64,000 nucleotides of DNA from Sandarakinorhabdus sp. (GCA_020692215.1 JAIMKW010000003.1:1-64000), one strand, 5' to 3'; shown: positions 37,037-46,762, counted from the first letter of the stretch. The notes: a model not told the origin generated them from the sequence alone. A program made the numbers and translations.

Positions 37037-37898
37037 GCCGGGCGGCGGTGCGCCCCTTGTGCCAGCGCCGGTGAAGAAACCCGGCAGCCTGTTTTCACGC
37101 ATTGTTGTCGGCCTGTTTCTGGCGGCGGTGGCGATTGCCGACATCTGGTGGGGCGGGCCGGCGTTCACGCTGATGATTGCGGCCGGGGTGGGCATCGTGC
37201 TGTGGGAATGGGGCGCCATGCACCAGACCCCTGTTGCGTGGCGCATCTCGGGGCTGGCCGTGCTGGCGGCGGTTTCTCTGTTTGCCCATCTGGATCAGCC
37301 CCTGACTGCGCTTGCCGTGCTGGGCTGCGCTATCCTGCTGTTCCTGCTGCTGTCCATGCTGGTGCGGATGCCTGGCAAGCGCTGGCTTTCGACGGGCCTT
37401 GCCTATGCCGGGCTGCCGGCTATCGCGCTGATCTGGTTGCGGGCCCAGCCCGATGGCTTTGCCCTGGTGATGTGGACCATGGCGCTGGTGTGGGCGACCG
37501 ACATTTTCGCTTATTTCGCTGGCCGCGCCATCGGCGGCCCGAAAATATGGATCGCGGTCAGCCCCAACAAGACCTGGGCCGGTCTTGTGGGCGGCATGCT
37601 TGGCGCTGGCCTGTTTTCTGCTCTGTTCGGCCTGTATCGCGGCTGGCCGATCTCCTTCGTGCTTCTATTGCTGATGGGCATGGCGCTGGCGGTTGTGGCG
37701 CAGGCCGGGGACTTTTTCGAAAGCTGGCTGAAGCGACGCGCCGGCGTGAAGGATTCCGGGCGCATCCTTGCAGGCCATGGCGGCATGATGGACCGAGTGG
37801 ACGGGCTGGTGCCGGTTGCCTGCCTGGTTGCGCTGTGGTTCGGGCTGCAGCCACCAGCGGAGTTCGTTGCCCTTTCCCGTCTGGAGATGTTTGCATGA
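37023..37898 (+). CDS. cdsA: phosphatidate cytidylyltransferase
   Basis: A 291-residue polytopic membrane enzyme that makes CDP-diacylglycerol for all phospholipids. About seven or eight membrane segments, and the C-terminal CDS signature, here SGRILAGHGGMMDRVDGL, with SPNKTWAGLVGGM before it. ATG at 37023 in frame with the family sequence. Gene order uppS-cdsA-dxr is standard; it overlaps dxr by four bases (ATGA). Confidence 0.93.
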   Translation: MAGSEPGGGAPLVPAPVKKPGSLFSRIVVGLFLAAVAIADIWWGGPAFTLMIAAGVGIVLWEWGAMHQTPVAWRISGLAVLAAVSLFAHLDQPLTALAVLGCAILLFLLLSMLVRMPGKRWLSTGLAYAGLPAIALIWLRAQPDGFALVMWTMALVWATDIFAYFAGRAIGGPKIWIAVSPNKTWAGLVGGMLGAGLFSALFGLYRGWPISFVLLLLMGMALAVVAQAGDFFESWLKRRAGVKDSGRILAGHGGMMDRVDGLVPVACLVALWFGLQPPAEFVALSRLEMFA

Positions 37899-39076
37899 AG
37901 CGGCTGACGATATTGGGGGCCACCGGGTCTGTCGGGGCATCGACGCTGGACCTTGTGGCGCGCAATCCTGATCGATTTCAGATCGAGGCGCTGGCCGCAG
38001 GCCGGGATTGGCGCAAACTTGCCGATCTGGCCCGAACCACCCGCGCGCGCGCTGCCGTGATCGCCGACCCGGCTTTTTATGCCGATTTGAAAGACGCGCT
38101 GGCGGGAAGCGGGATCGAAGTGTCCGCCGGGCCTGGAGCGCTGGTGGAGGCTGCGCGCCGGCCTGCCGATCTGGTGGTGGCCGCCATCGTTGGCGCGGCC
38201 GGGCTGCCGCCCACGCTGGCAGCGCTGGAAGCGGGCACATCGGTTGCGCTGGCCAACAAGGAGGCGCTGGTGTGTGCCGGGGGGCTGATGACGGCGACTG
38301 CGCGGCGTACGGGCGCTGCCATCCTGCCGGTGGACAGCGAGCACAATGCCATCTTCCAGGTGCTGGAGGCCCGCGAGCGGGTGGCGCGGATCATCCTGAC
38401 GGCAAGCGGTGGCCCGTTCCGCATGGCGAGCCTTGCAGAAATGGCGGCGATGACGCCTGCGCAGGCCGTGAAGCACCCCACATGGTCGATGGGGGCGAAG
38501 ATTTCGGTCGATTCGGCAACGCTGATGAACAAGGGCCTTGAGCTGATCGAGGCCTTTCATCTGTTCGGCGTGCGGCCCGACCAGCTTGGCGTTCTGGTGC
38601 ATCCGCAGAGCCTGGTTCACGGGCTGGTGGAATATATCGATGGCTCGGTGCTGGCGCAGCTTGGCCCGGCCGATATGCGTGTGCCCATTGCCCATGCGCT
38701 GGCCTGGCCCGAACGGATTGCGACGCCGGTTGGCCGGCTGGACCTTGCCGCCATTGGACGGCTGGATTTCGAGGAGGCCGACCGGGTGCGCTTTCCCGCG
38801 CTGGCGCTGGCCGAATCCGCACTGGCGGCCGGGCAGTGCCGCCCTTGCGTGCTGAACGCTGCCAATGAAGTGGCCGTGGCAGCCTTTCTGGAGGGGCGAA
38901 TCGGCTTTCTGGATATTGCGGCGGTGGTGGCGGACACGCTGGATGCGCTTCCGGCTGCGTGCCCCGAAACCCTGGATGATGTTGCAGCCGCCGATGGTGC
39001 AGCGCGTGTAACGACGTCACAGTTCGTAACGCAACGGGCGAAGCGTTCGATTGCTGCCCGGCGAAGCACCGGCTAA
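37895..39076 (+). CDS. dxr: 1-deoxy-D-xylulose 5-phosphate reductoisomerase
   Basis: A 393-residue enzyme, second step of the MEP isoprenoid pathway (DXP to MEP with NADPH). NADPH loop GATGSVG (8-14), ALANKEALV, the metal ligands in VDSEHNAIFQ, and SGGPFRMA with KHPTWSMGAKISVDSATLMNKGLE are present. The real start is at 37895, overlapping cdsA. RseP starts nine bases after its stop. It supplies precursors to the uppS product. Confidence 0.96.
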   Translation: MKRLTILGATGSVGASTLDLVARNPDRFQIEALAAGRDWRKLADLARTTRARAAVIADPAFYADLKDALAGSGIEVSAGPGALVEAARRPADLVVAAIVGAAGLPPTLAALEAGTSVALANKEALVCAGGLMTATARRTGAAILPVDSEHNAIFQVLEARERVARIILTASGGPFRMASLAEMAAMTPAQAVKHPTWSMGAKISVDSATLMNKGLELIEAFHLFGVRPDQLGVLVHPQSLVHGLVEYIDGSVLAQLGPADMRVPIAHALAWPERIATPVGRLDLAAIGRLDFEEADRVRFPALALAESALAAGQCRPCVLNAANEVAVAAFLEGRIGFLDIAAVVADTLDALPAACPETLDDVAAADGAARVTTSQFVTQRAKRSIAARRSTG

Positions 39077-39085
39077 GGACGGGCA

Positions 39086-40225
39086 ATGGAAACATTGGTA
39101 GCCCCCGGCTTCTTGTACACTGTCGCGGTTTTCGCGGTTGTTATCGGCATTCTCGTGTTCGTTCACGAATATGGGCATTACAAGATGGCCCGTATCTTCG
39201 GCATCAAGGTCGATATCTTCGCTGTCGGCTTCGGGCGCGAGGTTTTCGGCTGGACCGACAGGAACGGCACGCGCTGGAAACTGGGATGGCTGCCGTTGGG
39301 CGGCTATGCCAAGTTTGCGGGCGACATGAACGCGGCCAGCCAGCCGGACCCGGAAATGGATGCCAAGGCCGGGGCCGACCGGTCTGAACTGTTCCACTAC
39401 AGGCCGATCTGGCAGAAGTTTTTGGTGGTGCTTGCCGGCCCCACCATCAATTTCCTGTTTGCCATCACGATCTTTGCCATCTTCTTCATGACCTATGGGC
39501 ATCAGATCACCCCGCCGATCGCCAGCCAGGTGGTTGCCGGAACCCCGGCGGCGGAAGCCGGGCTGCAGAGCGGGGACCGGATTGTCAGCATTGGGGGGCA
39601 GTCGGTCATCCGCTTCGAGGATGTGATGCGGATCATTTCGATCAATCCGGGAACGACGGTGGAGGTTGTCGTCGAGCGCGATGACAGGCTGTTTGCAAAG
39701 CAGGTAACGCCGAAGATCGTCGCGGAAGTCGACCGGTTTGGCAATGAATACAAGCGTGGAATGCTGGGAGTCGGCTCCGATCAACGCGCTGTTGTGCACC
39801 ACGGTCCGATCGGCGCGGTGAAATGGGCTGCGATCGAAACCTGGGGCATCGTGCGGATGATGTGGGATACGGTCGTGCAGATCGTGACAGGCCGGCGTGC
39901 GGTGGAGGATCTGGGCGGGCCGATCAAGATTGCGCAATTTTCCGGCCAGAGCGCATCTATGGGGCTTCCTGCCCTTGTCAGCTTCATTGCGCTGATCTCG
40001 ATAAACCTCGGGTTCATCAACCTGCTGCCAATCCCGATGCTGGACGGAGGGCATCTGTTCCTCTACGCGCTTGAAGGTGTAAGGCGGAAGCCGCTGAACC
40101 CGAAGGTGCAGGAATGGGCCTTCATGTCCGGGTTTGCGCTGCTGATGTCGCTGATGCTTTTCCTAACCTGGAACGACCTGCAATCGGTCGGACTGTTGGA
40201 TCAGCTGGCCGGCCTCATCGGCTGA
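39086..40225 (+). CDS. rseP: RseP site-2 zinc metalloprotease
   Basis: A 379-residue inner-membrane protease. Zinc motif HEYGH (27-31) in the first membrane segment, a PDZ domain (PAAEAGLQSGDRIVSIGGQSV), and the LDGGH motif (IPMLDGGHLF) in the third segment with the final segment near the C-terminus. One PDZ domain only, as is common in alphaproteobacteria rather than the two of E. coli. It cleaves anti-sigma factors and leftover signal peptides. Nine bases after dxr. Confidence 0.94.
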   Translation: METLVAPGFLYTVAVFAVVIGILVFVHEYGHYKMARIFGIKVDIFAVGFGREVFGWTDRNGTRWKLGWLPLGGYAKFAGDMNAASQPDPEMDAKAGADRSELFHYRPIWQKFLVVLAGPTINFLFAITIFAIFFMTYGHQITPPIASQVVAGTPAAEAGLQSGDRIVSIGGQSVIRFEDVMRIISINPGTTVEVVVERDDRLFAKQVTPKIVAEVDRFGNEYKRGMLGVGSDQRAVVHHGPIGAVKWAAIETWGIVRMMWDTVVQIVTGRRAVEDLGGPIKIAQFSGQSASMGLPALVSFIALISINLGFINLLPIPMLDGGHLFLYALEGVRRKPLNPKVQEWAFMSGFALLMSLMLFLTWNDLQSVGLLDQLAGLIG

Positions 40226-40257
40226 GGCCGGTTGCTAGACTAAGGATCGTCTCGAGA

Positions 40258-42891
40258 ATGCTGGTGGCCATGGGCAACTGCCCGGTGAATATGCCTGTTT
40301 CGCGCCGCGTTGCCGCTTTCTCGGCCCTTCTGATGGGTGCCGCGCCGCTTGCGCTTGCGCCTGCTGCTGCGCAGACAGCGCCTGCGGGCCCTGCTTCTGC
40401 GGGCCCTGCTTCTGCGGGCCCTGCTGCTGCCGTGCCGGCAGCACAGCCCGAGCCTGTGCGCATCATCCGATCGCTGAATGTGTCCGGCAACGAGCGGCTG
40501 GAGCCGGATACCGTTCGATCCTATGTCGATCTGCGCGCCGGGGAGGCCTATGATCGCGAACGGCTGGACCGCGCGCTCAAAGCCCTGTTCGCCACCGAAT
40601 TGTTCACCGGCGAGACCCAGATCCGCGACGATGGCGACGGCAACATCACCATCGAAGTGCGCGAGAACCCGGTGATCAACCGCGTGATCATCGAAGGCGC
40701 CAAGCGGATCAAGGAAGACAAGATTCGCGAGGAGATCAAGGTTGGCCCGCGGCAGATCTTCACCCGTTCGCGGGCGCGGGCCGATGTAGGGCGCATTCTG
40801 GAGCTTTATCGCCGGGGCGGCCGTTTTGCCGCGCGGGTCGAGCCCAAGATCGTGCAACTCGAGCAGAACCGGGTCGACCTGGTGTTCGAGATATCCGAAG
40901 GGCCCAAATCGAAGGTCCGGCAGATCAACATCCTGGGGAACGAGAAATTTTCCGATTCCGATCTGCGCGGCGAGATGGCGACAAAGCAGGCGCGCCCGTT
41001 GCGGATGTTCACCTCGAACGACACCTATGATCCTGATCGTCTGGCGTTCGACCAGCAGAAGCTGCGGCAATTTTATCTGACGCAGGGCTATGCCGACTTC
41101 CGGGTTGTGTCCTCCATTGCCGAATTGACGCCCGACCGGCGCGACTTCATCGTGACCTATGTCGTCGAGGAGGGGGAGCGCTACAAGTTCGGCAAAGTGG
41201 ATCTGGAAAGCCAGATCCGTGACATCAAGGCCGACAGCTTCAAGACCCTGCTGCCGATGAAGACGGGCGACTGGTACAATGCCAAGCAGGTGGAAGACAC
41301 GATCGATGGCCTGACCGAGGCGGTTGGCCTGCTGGGCTATGCCTTTGCCGATGTCCGGCCGAATTTCGACCGTGACAAGGACAAGCAGGAGATGAATGTC
41401 ACCTTCCTGGTGAACGAAACTCCGCGAACCTATATTGAAAGCGTCACCATCAACGGCAACACGCGGACCCGGGATGAAGTGATTCGGCGGGAGTTCCGGC
41501 TTGCCGAAGGCGATGCCTTCAACTCCATCAAGGTGAAACGCTCGCGCGACCGCATCCAGTCGCTTGGCTTCTTTCAGGAAAAGCTGGAGGTTCAGCAGCA
41601 GCCCGGCACGGCGTCCGACAAGGTGGCCCTGCAAGTGGATGTGCAGGAACGCCCGACGGGATCCTTGCAGCTTTCGGCCGGCTTCTCGTCTCTGGAGCAG
41701 TTCATCTTCAGCTTCTCGATCGAGGAGCGGAACTTCCGCGGCAAGGCGCAGCAGCTGCGCTTGTCGGCCAATATCAGCTCCTACTCGCGGTCGGTGGAGA
41801 TCGGCTTTACGGAGCCCTATCTGCTGGGCCGCAACCTTGCGCTTGGTTTCGATGTGTTCCGGCGCGATTTCAACAGTTTCCGTTTTGGCGCCAACAATGA
41901 GCGCAACACCACCTATGAGCAGGTGACGACAGGTTTCCAGGTGCGGGTCGGCACTGCGATCACCGAATTCTGGCAGGCGCAGCTTCGCTATGGCCTGAGC
42001 GTCGATGAAGTCAGCCTGGACGAGACAATCTTCTTCAGCCCCGATCCGATAACCGGCATTCCCGAGTGCGATCCGCTGCTGGCCGGGCGCTTCCTGTGCG
42101 AAGCGCTGGGCAAGAACACGACATCATCGATAGGTTACAGCCTCGTCAATGACACGCTGGACAACCGTTTGCGGCCCAGCCGCGGCCAGCGCCTGGTGCT
42201 CAACCAGGATCTGGCTGGCCTTGGCGGCACGGTGAAATATCTGCGCACGCGCGTGAACTATGATCGCTATTTCCGCCTGCCGGCCAACTTCATCCTGAAT
42301 CTGGGCGGCGAAGTCGGCAATATCATCGGCCTTGGCGGCGAGGACGTCCGCCTGGTGGACCGCTTCTATCTGGGCGAGCCGCGTTTCCGGGGCTTCGGCA
42401 TCCGCGGGGTTGGGCCGCGCATCATCCGCAAGCCCTATGACGCTCAGAACAACATCATCGAAAATGAAGATACCTGGGTCGATGATGCCATCGGTGGGCA
42501 GAATTATTATCTGGCTCGAGCGGAAGTCGAGATTCCGCTTGGCTCGGGTGGCCGGGAGCTTGGCCTGAGGCCTTCCGTGTTCGTGGATGTCGGCGCCTTG
42601 TGGAAAGTGAAGGTTCCCGAGCTGATCGACCAGCCTTCGGTGCAGGTGCCTGTTCTCGACGGCGACGGCAATCCGGTGCTCGACCCAGACGGCAACCCCA
42701 TCACCCAGACCCAGTTCGGTTTTGTGGAGCAGGCGTTCGGGAACAGCTCCAGCCCGCGCATATCGGTCGGATTCGGTGTGTCGTGGAATTCTCCGTTCGG
42801 GCCATTCCGCTTCGATATTGCTAAAGCCCTCAGGAAAGTCGAAGGCGACGACGACCAGATCTTCCAGTTCAACGTAGGAACCCAATTCTGA
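40258..42891 (+). CDS. bamA: outer-membrane protein assembly factor BamA
   Basis: An 877-residue Omp85 protein: signal peptide (MPVSRRVAAFSALLMGAAPLALAPAAA), an unusual Ala/Gly/Pro repeat linker at about residues 42-62, five POTRA domains (first IIRSLNVSGNERLEPDTVRSY region, then KRIKEDKIREEIKV and later NTRTRDEVIRREFRL) and a 16-stranded barrel ending in FNVGTQF with the C-terminal Phe. GAFxxSP-like barrel segments and the GPLRxGxxxP-like region (SPFGPFRFDIAKAL) fit. ATG 40258 has TAAGGAT before it. Its stop shares bases with the skp start (TGATG). Confidence 0.95.
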   Translation: MLVAMGNCPVNMPVSRRVAAFSALLMGAAPLALAPAAAQTAPAGPASAGPASAGPAAAVPAAQPEPVRIIRSLNVSGNERLEPDTVRSYVDLRAGEAYDRERLDRALKALFATELFTGETQIRDDGDGNITIEVRENPVINRVIIEGAKRIKEDKIREEIKVGPRQIFTRSRARADVGRILELYRRGGRFAARVEPKIVQLEQNRVDLVFEISEGPKSKVRQINILGNEKFSDSDLRGEMATKQARPLRMFTSNDTYDPDRLAFDQQKLRQFYLTQGYADFRVVSSIAELTPDRRDFIVTYVVEEGERYKFGKVDLESQIRDIKADSFKTLLPMKTGDWYNAKQVEDTIDGLTEAVGLLGYAFADVRPNFDRDKDKQEMNVTFLVNETPRTYIESVTINGNTRTRDEVIRREFRLAEGDAFNSIKVKRSRDRIQSLGFFQEKLEVQQQPGTASDKVALQVDVQERPTGSLQLSAGFSSLEQFIFSFSIEERNFRGKAQQLRLSANISSYSRSVEIGFTEPYLLGRNLALGFDVFRRDFNSFRFGANNERNTTYEQVTTGFQVRVGTAITEFWQAQLRYGLSVDEVSLDETIFFSPDPITGIPECDPLLAGRFLCEALGKNTTSSIGYSLVNDTLDNRLRPSRGQRLVLNQDLAGLGGTVKYLRTRVNYDRYFRLPANFILNLGGEVGNIIGLGGEDVRLVDRFYLGEPRFRGFGIRGVGPRIIRKPYDAQNNIIENEDTWVDDAIGGQNYYLARAEVEIPLGSGGRELGLRPSVFVDVGALWKVKVPELIDQPSVQVPVLDGDGNPVLDPDGNPITQTQFGFVEQAFGNSSSPRISVGFGVSWNSPFGPFRFDIAKALRKVEGDDDQIFQFNVGTQF
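40381..40430 (+). repeat. 15-bp tandem repeat in bamA
   Basis: GCGGGCCCTGCTTCT occurs two full times with a changed third copy (GCTGCT end), encoding AGPAS repeats between signal peptide and POTRA 1. Confidence 0.85.
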
Positions 42892-43469
42892 TGAAAATGC
42901 TTTTCAAGACTGTCTCTGCAGCCCTGCTTATCGCTGCGGCCTCTTCGCCAGCAGTTGCCCAGCAGCTATCGCCGCCGGTGATCGTGATTGTCGACATGGA
43001 TCGGATCGTGAATGAAAGTGCGGCCGGCAAGCAGGCCGCAACCGAAATTCAGGGCAAGATCACGGGCCTGCAGACCCGCGCCACCACGCTGCAGACCCAG
43101 CTGAAGACGGATGCCGACGCAATTCAGGCCGGACAGGCGAACAAATCGCTTGCTGGCGCCGCACTCGAACAGCGCGCCAAGGCCTTTGGCCAGAAGCAGC
43201 AGCAGGCCCAGCAGGAAATCGCCCGGCTGGAGCAGGATGTGCAGCGTTCGCGCCAATATGTGATCCAGCAGATTGATACCGCAGCCCAGCCGATCATCAC
43301 GCAGGTGATGCGCGAGCGCGGTGCAGCCATCGCGCTGGCCAAGGGCGCTGCCATGCAGCATTCGGCGACGCTGGAAGTGACCAACGACGTGATTGCCCGG
43401 CTGAACACCAGCCTGCCGCGTGTTTCGACGACCCCGCCGGCAGCGCCGGCCCAGGCGCCCCGCCAGTAG
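42891..43469 (+). CDS. skp: Skp/OmpH periplasmic chaperone
   Basis: A 192-residue protein with a signal peptide ([13 protein letters not shown]) and a long charged helical hairpin from [20 protein letters not shown] to the end, as in Skp trimers that hold unfolded outer-membrane proteins. The tail is Pro/Ala-rich. It begins one base inside the bamA stop and lies 20 bp before fabZ. The lpxD gene that often follows in other proteobacteria is absent. Confidence 0.9.
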   Translation: MKMLFKTVSAALLIAAASSPAVAQQLSPPVIVIVDMDRIVNESAAGKQAATEIQGKITGLQTRATTLQTQLKTDADAIQAGQANKSLAGAALEQRAKAFGQKQQQAQQEIARLEQDVQRSRQYVIQQIDTAAQPIITQVMRERGAAIALAKGAAMQHSATLEVTNDVIARLNTSLPRVSTTPPAAPAQAPRQ

Positions 43470-43489
43470 CGGGCGCGGAGGGGCAGACC

Positions 43490-43942
43490 ATGGAAGGAAG
43501 CGGTCTCGACATCGGTGCTGTGATGGCCCGGCTGCCGCACCGCTTCCCCATGCTGCTGGTGGATCGGGTGCTGGAGCTGGTGCCCGGAGAGCATATCGCG
43601 GCCGTGAAGGCCGTGACGATCAACGAACCCTTTTTTCAGGGCCATTTTCCAGCGCGGCCCATCATGCCGGGTGTTCTGATCGTGGAGGCACTGGCGCAGG
43701 CGGCCGGCATTCTTGCGGTGGAAACGCTGGGGCTGCAAGGGTCTGGAAAGCTGGTCTATTTCATGGCGATCGAGGAAGCCAAGTTCCGCAAGCCCGTGGA
43801 ACCCGGCTGCCTGTTGCGGCTGGAAGCAAAATTCCTGCAGCGCCGCGCAACTGTTTGCAAGTTTGAAGGAACGGCCCTGCTGGACGGCGAGGTGGCCGCC
43901 CAGGCGCGCTTTACCGCGATGATTGCGGATGCGCCTGTCTGA
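43490..43942 (+). CDS. fabZ: 3-hydroxyacyl-ACP dehydratase FabZ
   Basis: A 150-residue hot-dog fold dehydratase of fatty acid synthesis. [13 protein letters not shown], the catalytic His52 in [15 protein letters not shown] and Glu66 in EALAQAAG are all intact. Last gene of the block that starts at rpsB; no lpxA follows. Confidence 0.95.
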   Translation: MEGSGLDIGAVMARLPHRFPMLLVDRVLELVPGEHIAAVKAVTINEPFFQGHFPARPIMPGVLIVEALAQAAGILAVETLGLQGSGKLVYFMAIEEAKFRKPVEPGCLLRLEAKFLQRRATVCKFEGTALLDGEVAAQARFTAMIADAPV

Positions 43943-43960
43943 TCTTCAGCCGCCCACAGT

Positions 43961-44083
43961 TCAGTCGATTGTTCGCTTCCTTCCGCCTGATGGCTTGCGC
44001 GACAGCATCGCGAGCAGCAGGAGAACGGCGATGGCAACCCAGCCCGCTGAAGGGGCTACGCTGGCAATCAAAGTCTCGAGCAC
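43961..44083 (-). CDS. possible 40-residue single-pass membrane protein
   Basis: A short frame with a GTG start at 44083, preceded by AAGGA at a good distance (CAAGGATTGTACCA then GTG), encodes an N-terminal polar part, a hydrophobic segment (AGWVAIAVLLLLAML) and a very basic tail (SRKPSGGRKRTID). The stop is at 43961. It fills most of the otherwise empty gap between fabZ and mobA. No family recognised, no promoter seen. Being this short, it may be chance. Confidence 0.4.
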   Translation of the reverse strand: MLETLIASVAPSAGWVAIAVLLLLAMLSRKPSGGRKRTID

Positions 44084-44189
44084 TGGTACAATCCTTGCAA
44101 ATATGATTCGTGTTGCGGCGCAGCATTAGCAGCTGGTTTCTGTCTGTATGATGACAATTCAGTCCGAATTCGACCGATTGAGCGATTCT

Positions 44190-44711
44190 TCAGGCCAGAT
44201 CGATGGGCCGATTGATGTTTCGAAGGCCTGGAATGGCGCGCGGTTCTGCGCCGCTGGCGGCTGCCCATCGCCGGGCCGAAATGGCGCCATCGGTGCGAAG
44301 CAGGGCTTCGAGCGATGCGGCCAGATCTGTTGGCCAGAGCCCGATGAGCCATTGCCCATCGGCGACGGCCGGCCCCGGCGACAGACGCTGCACGGCATCG
44401 GCATGGAGCCCCAGCACATCGCAGGGCGCGCACAGAACGGCTTCATGGCCGGTGGCCTGGGCATGTCGCAGGGCTGCGCACAGCCCGGACATCGGGCCGA
44501 GCCCGGGGCCGGGATAGTCGGCTACAGAGGGCAGGCCGCCCCAATCGCGCCCGCAAACGACGACAGATCTGCATTGCCCCAGCAGTGCTTCGGCCACATG
44601 CGCGATCAGGGGCTTGCCTGCGTGCAGGGCGAGCGCCTTGTCGCTGCCGAACCGGCTGGACCGGCCGCCTGCAAGGACGGCACCAAGGATGCGCATGGCA
44701 GGCGGGCTCAT
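44190..44711 (-). CDS. mobA: molybdenum cofactor guanylyltransferase MobA
   Basis: A 173-residue nucleotidyltransferase that adds GMP to molybdopterin. The N-terminal LAGGRSSRFGSDKALA loop, DYPGPGLGPMSGLCAAL with the GP(L/M)xG motif, CAPCDVLGL (the usual DxPxL is changed) and the C-terminal NINRPIDL (NINTPxDL in family) are visible. Slightly shorter than usual. Start 44711 or 44696 (MRILGAVLAGG) cannot be decided; neither has a strong ribosome-binding site. No other moa/moe genes are nearby. Confidence 0.85.
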   Translation of the reverse strand: MSPPAMRILGAVLAGGRSSRFGSDKALALHAGKPLIAHVAEALLGQCRSVVVCGRDWGGLPSVADYPGPGLGPMSGLCAALRHAQATGHEAVLCAPCDVLGLHADAVQRLSPGPAVADGQWLIGLWPTDLAASLEALLRTDGAISARRWAAASGAEPRAIPGLRNINRPIDLA

Positions 44712-44740
44712 GCCAGCGCCCGATGCGGACGACTCATGGG

Positions 44741-44765
44741 GTTCGGCCTATCGGCCGGCGCGCGG
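44741..44765. repeat. REP-like element, copy 2
   Basis: Twenty-four of 25 bases match 5869-5893. It sits between the mobA start and the isovaleryl-CoA dehydrogenase stop, and a CCGATGCGG remnant precedes it at about 44720. See copy 1. Confidence 0.6.
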
Positions 44766-44821
44766 TTGCGCGTGCGGCGTTCAGCCGATGAACGACAGGC
44801 CATAGCCATCCGGACATGGGT

Positions 44822-45982
44822 TCAGGTGGTTTCCTCGAACAGTTCGCGGCCGATGAGATAGCGGCGGATTTCGGAGGTGCCGGCGCCGATTTCATACAGT
44901 TTGGCATCGCGCAGCAGCCGGCCGGTCGGGTAATCGTTGATATAGCCGTTGCCGCCCAGCGCCTGGATGGCTTCCAGCGCCATCCATGTTGCCTTTTCCG
45001 CGGAATAGAGGATGGCGCCGGCGGCATCCTTGCGGGCCGTTTCGCCGCGGTCGCAGGCGTCTGCAACGGCATAGACGTAGGCGCGCGCGGTGGAGAGCGC
45101 GACATACATGTCGGCAAGCTTGCCCTGCATCAGCTGGAACTGGCCGATGGCCTGGCCGAACTGCTTTCTGTCGTGCACATAAGGGACCACGATATCGAGA
45201 CAGGCCTGCATGATGCCCAGCGGGCCGCCGCACAGCACGACACGCTCGTAATCGAGGCCGGACATCAGCACCTGCACGCCCTTGCCTTCGCTGCCCAGCA
45301 CATTTTCGAAAGGCACTTCGCAATCCTCGAAGATCAGCTCGCAGGTGTCGGAGCCGCGCATGCCCAGCTTGTCGAGCTTTTGCGCGGTGGAGAAGCCCTG
45401 CATGCCCTTTTCGATGAGGAAGGCGGTGATGCCCTTTGGCCCGGCGTTGGGGTCGGTCTTGCCATAGACGACCAGGGTGTCGGCGTGGGGGCCGTTGGTG
45501 ATCCAGAATTTGTTGCCGTTGAGCACATAGCGATCGTTGCGCTTTTCCGCGCGCATCCGCATCGAGACGACATCGGAGCCCGAGCCCGGTTCCGACATGG
45601 CGAGCGAGCCGACATGTTCACCCGAAATCAGTTTCGGGAGATAGCGCGCCTTCTGGTCGGCGGTGCCGTGCCGGGCGATCTGGTTGATGCAGAGGTTGGA
45701 ATGGGCGCCATAGGAAAGCCCGATGGAGGCGGAGGCGCGGGAGATTTCCTCGATTGCGATGGTGTGGGCGAGATAGCCGAGCCCTGCGCCGCCATCAGCT
45801 TCGGGCACGGTGATGCCGTGCAGGCCGAGTTCGCCAATTTTGGGCCAGAGATCGCGCGGGAAGCTGTTGGTGCGGTCGATCTCGTCTGCGCGGGGCGCGA
45901 TTTCGGCGGCGGCGAAGGCGCGCACGCTATCGCGCAGCATCTCGATGGTTTCACCATGGTTGAAGCGAAGCTGGGTGAGCAT
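44822..45982 (-). CDS. ivd: isovaleryl-CoA dehydrogenase
   Basis: A 386-residue acyl-CoA dehydrogenase. The FAD/substrate segments [21 protein letters not shown] and [14 protein letters not shown] are intact. The catalytic glutamate sits at position 246 in [15 protein letters not shown], the place used by isovaleryl-CoA dehydrogenases, while the C-terminal [15 protein letters not shown] lacks the glutamate of other acyl-CoA dehydrogenases. It converts isovaleryl-CoA to 3-methylcrotonyl-CoA. ATG 45982 gives the normal N-terminus. Last gene of the mccB-liuC-mccA-PepSY-ivd run. Confidence 0.9.
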   Translation of the reverse strand: MLTQLRFNHGETIEMLRDSVRAFAAAEIAPRADEIDRTNSFPRDLWPKIGELGLHGITVPEADGGAGLGYLAHTIAIEEISRASASIGLSYGAHSNLCINQIARHGTADQKARYLPKLISGEHVGSLAMSEPGSGSDVVSMRMRAEKRNDRYVLNGNKFWITNGPHADTLVVYGKTDPNAGPKGITAFLIEKGMQGFSTAQKLDKLGMRGSDTCELIFEDCEVPFENVLGSEGKGVQVLMSGLDYERVVLCGGPLGIMQACLDIVVPYVHDRKQFGQAIGQFQLMQGKLADMYVALSTARAYVYAVADACDRGETARKDAAGAILYSAEKATWMALEAIQALGGNGYINDYPTGRLLRDAKLYEIGAGTSEIRRYLIGRELFEETT

Positions 45983-46033
45983 AAGCGTTGCTATCCTGAT
46001 GGCGGCCGCGGGGCGGCCCGACAAGCCTATCGT

Positions 46034-46741
46034 CTAGCCCCGCAAGGCGGCCGGCGCACCCCTCTTTCGGCGCCGGAGCCGCAGCAGCAAAAGCCCGATG
46101 CCGCCAGCGACCGCAACGGTTCCCAGCGTTGCTGCCGCGATCAGCAGCGGGTGGTTGAAATCCTCCCGCTCGCGCCAGTCCATGATGTGCAGGCCCCACA
46201 TCAGATCGAACAGCCGCCAGCGGTCTGTGCGGACGGCTGCAACCTCGCCGGTGATGCCATGGACATAGAAAATGGTGTCTTCCGGATCGTCGAATCGCAC
46301 CGCAAAGGCGGGCACGTCGCGGCGGAATTCGCGCGGGGCGGCATCGGCTGCTGTCCATTGCACCGAAACGGGCTTTCCGGGCCCGGCATAGCGTGCGGCT
46401 GCAATCTGCCGGGCCAGTGCGTCATCCACCTCCACGGTTGCGCCGGTCAGCGCGTCCCTGAGCCCGAGCGGCTTTCCGGCCCGCTCCAGCCGATAGACGG
46501 GGCGATCGAGCAGCCGTGTCAGCACCAGCGTGTCGGCGCCGGCGTCGCCCAATATCTGTTCGGGTGGGAAGAAGGGTGCGCCGGGAAGCGGCTGTGCGGT
46601 GAGCGTGGCGCGCAGATGATCGCCCCTGACCGTGCCGATGGGCATGGCGACCATCAGCAGGCCCGAGAGCATCCATAAAAAGAGCTGCGCCCCGATGATC
46701 CAGCCAAGCCAGATATGGGTTTTGAACAGGATCCTGCGCAT
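46034..46741 (-). CDS. PepSY domain membrane protein
   Basis: A 235-residue protein with an N-terminal membrane segment (KTHIWLGWIIGAQLFLWMLSGLLMVAM), a PepSY-type extracytoplasmic part with YVHGITGEVAAVRTDRWRLFDLMWGLHIMDW, and a second membrane segment near residues 203-222 followed by a basic tail. The WLGW and GLHIMDW features resemble PepSY-TM iron-reductase-like proteins. It lies 21 bp after mccA and 51 bp before ivd; its role in that operon is unclear. Confidence 0.82.
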   Translation of the reverse strand: MRRILFKTHIWLGWIIGAQLFLWMLSGLLMVAMPIGTVRGDHLRATLTAQPLPGAPFFPPEQILGDAGADTLVLTRLLDRPVYRLERAGKPLGLRDALTGATVEVDDALARQIAAARYAGPGKPVSVQWTAADAAPREFRRDVPAFAVRFDDPEDTIFYVHGITGEVAAVRTDRWRLFDLMWGLHIMDWREREDFNHPLLIAAATLGTVAVAGGIGLLLLRLRRRKRGAPAALRG

Positions 46742-46762
46742 AGGGCCGGGAAGATGCCGCTC

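Noticed and set aside
43943..44189. tRNA or small RNA in the gap between fabZ and mobA
   Set aside because: No cloverleaf or T-loop sequence is visible; only the short membrane-protein frame stands out.
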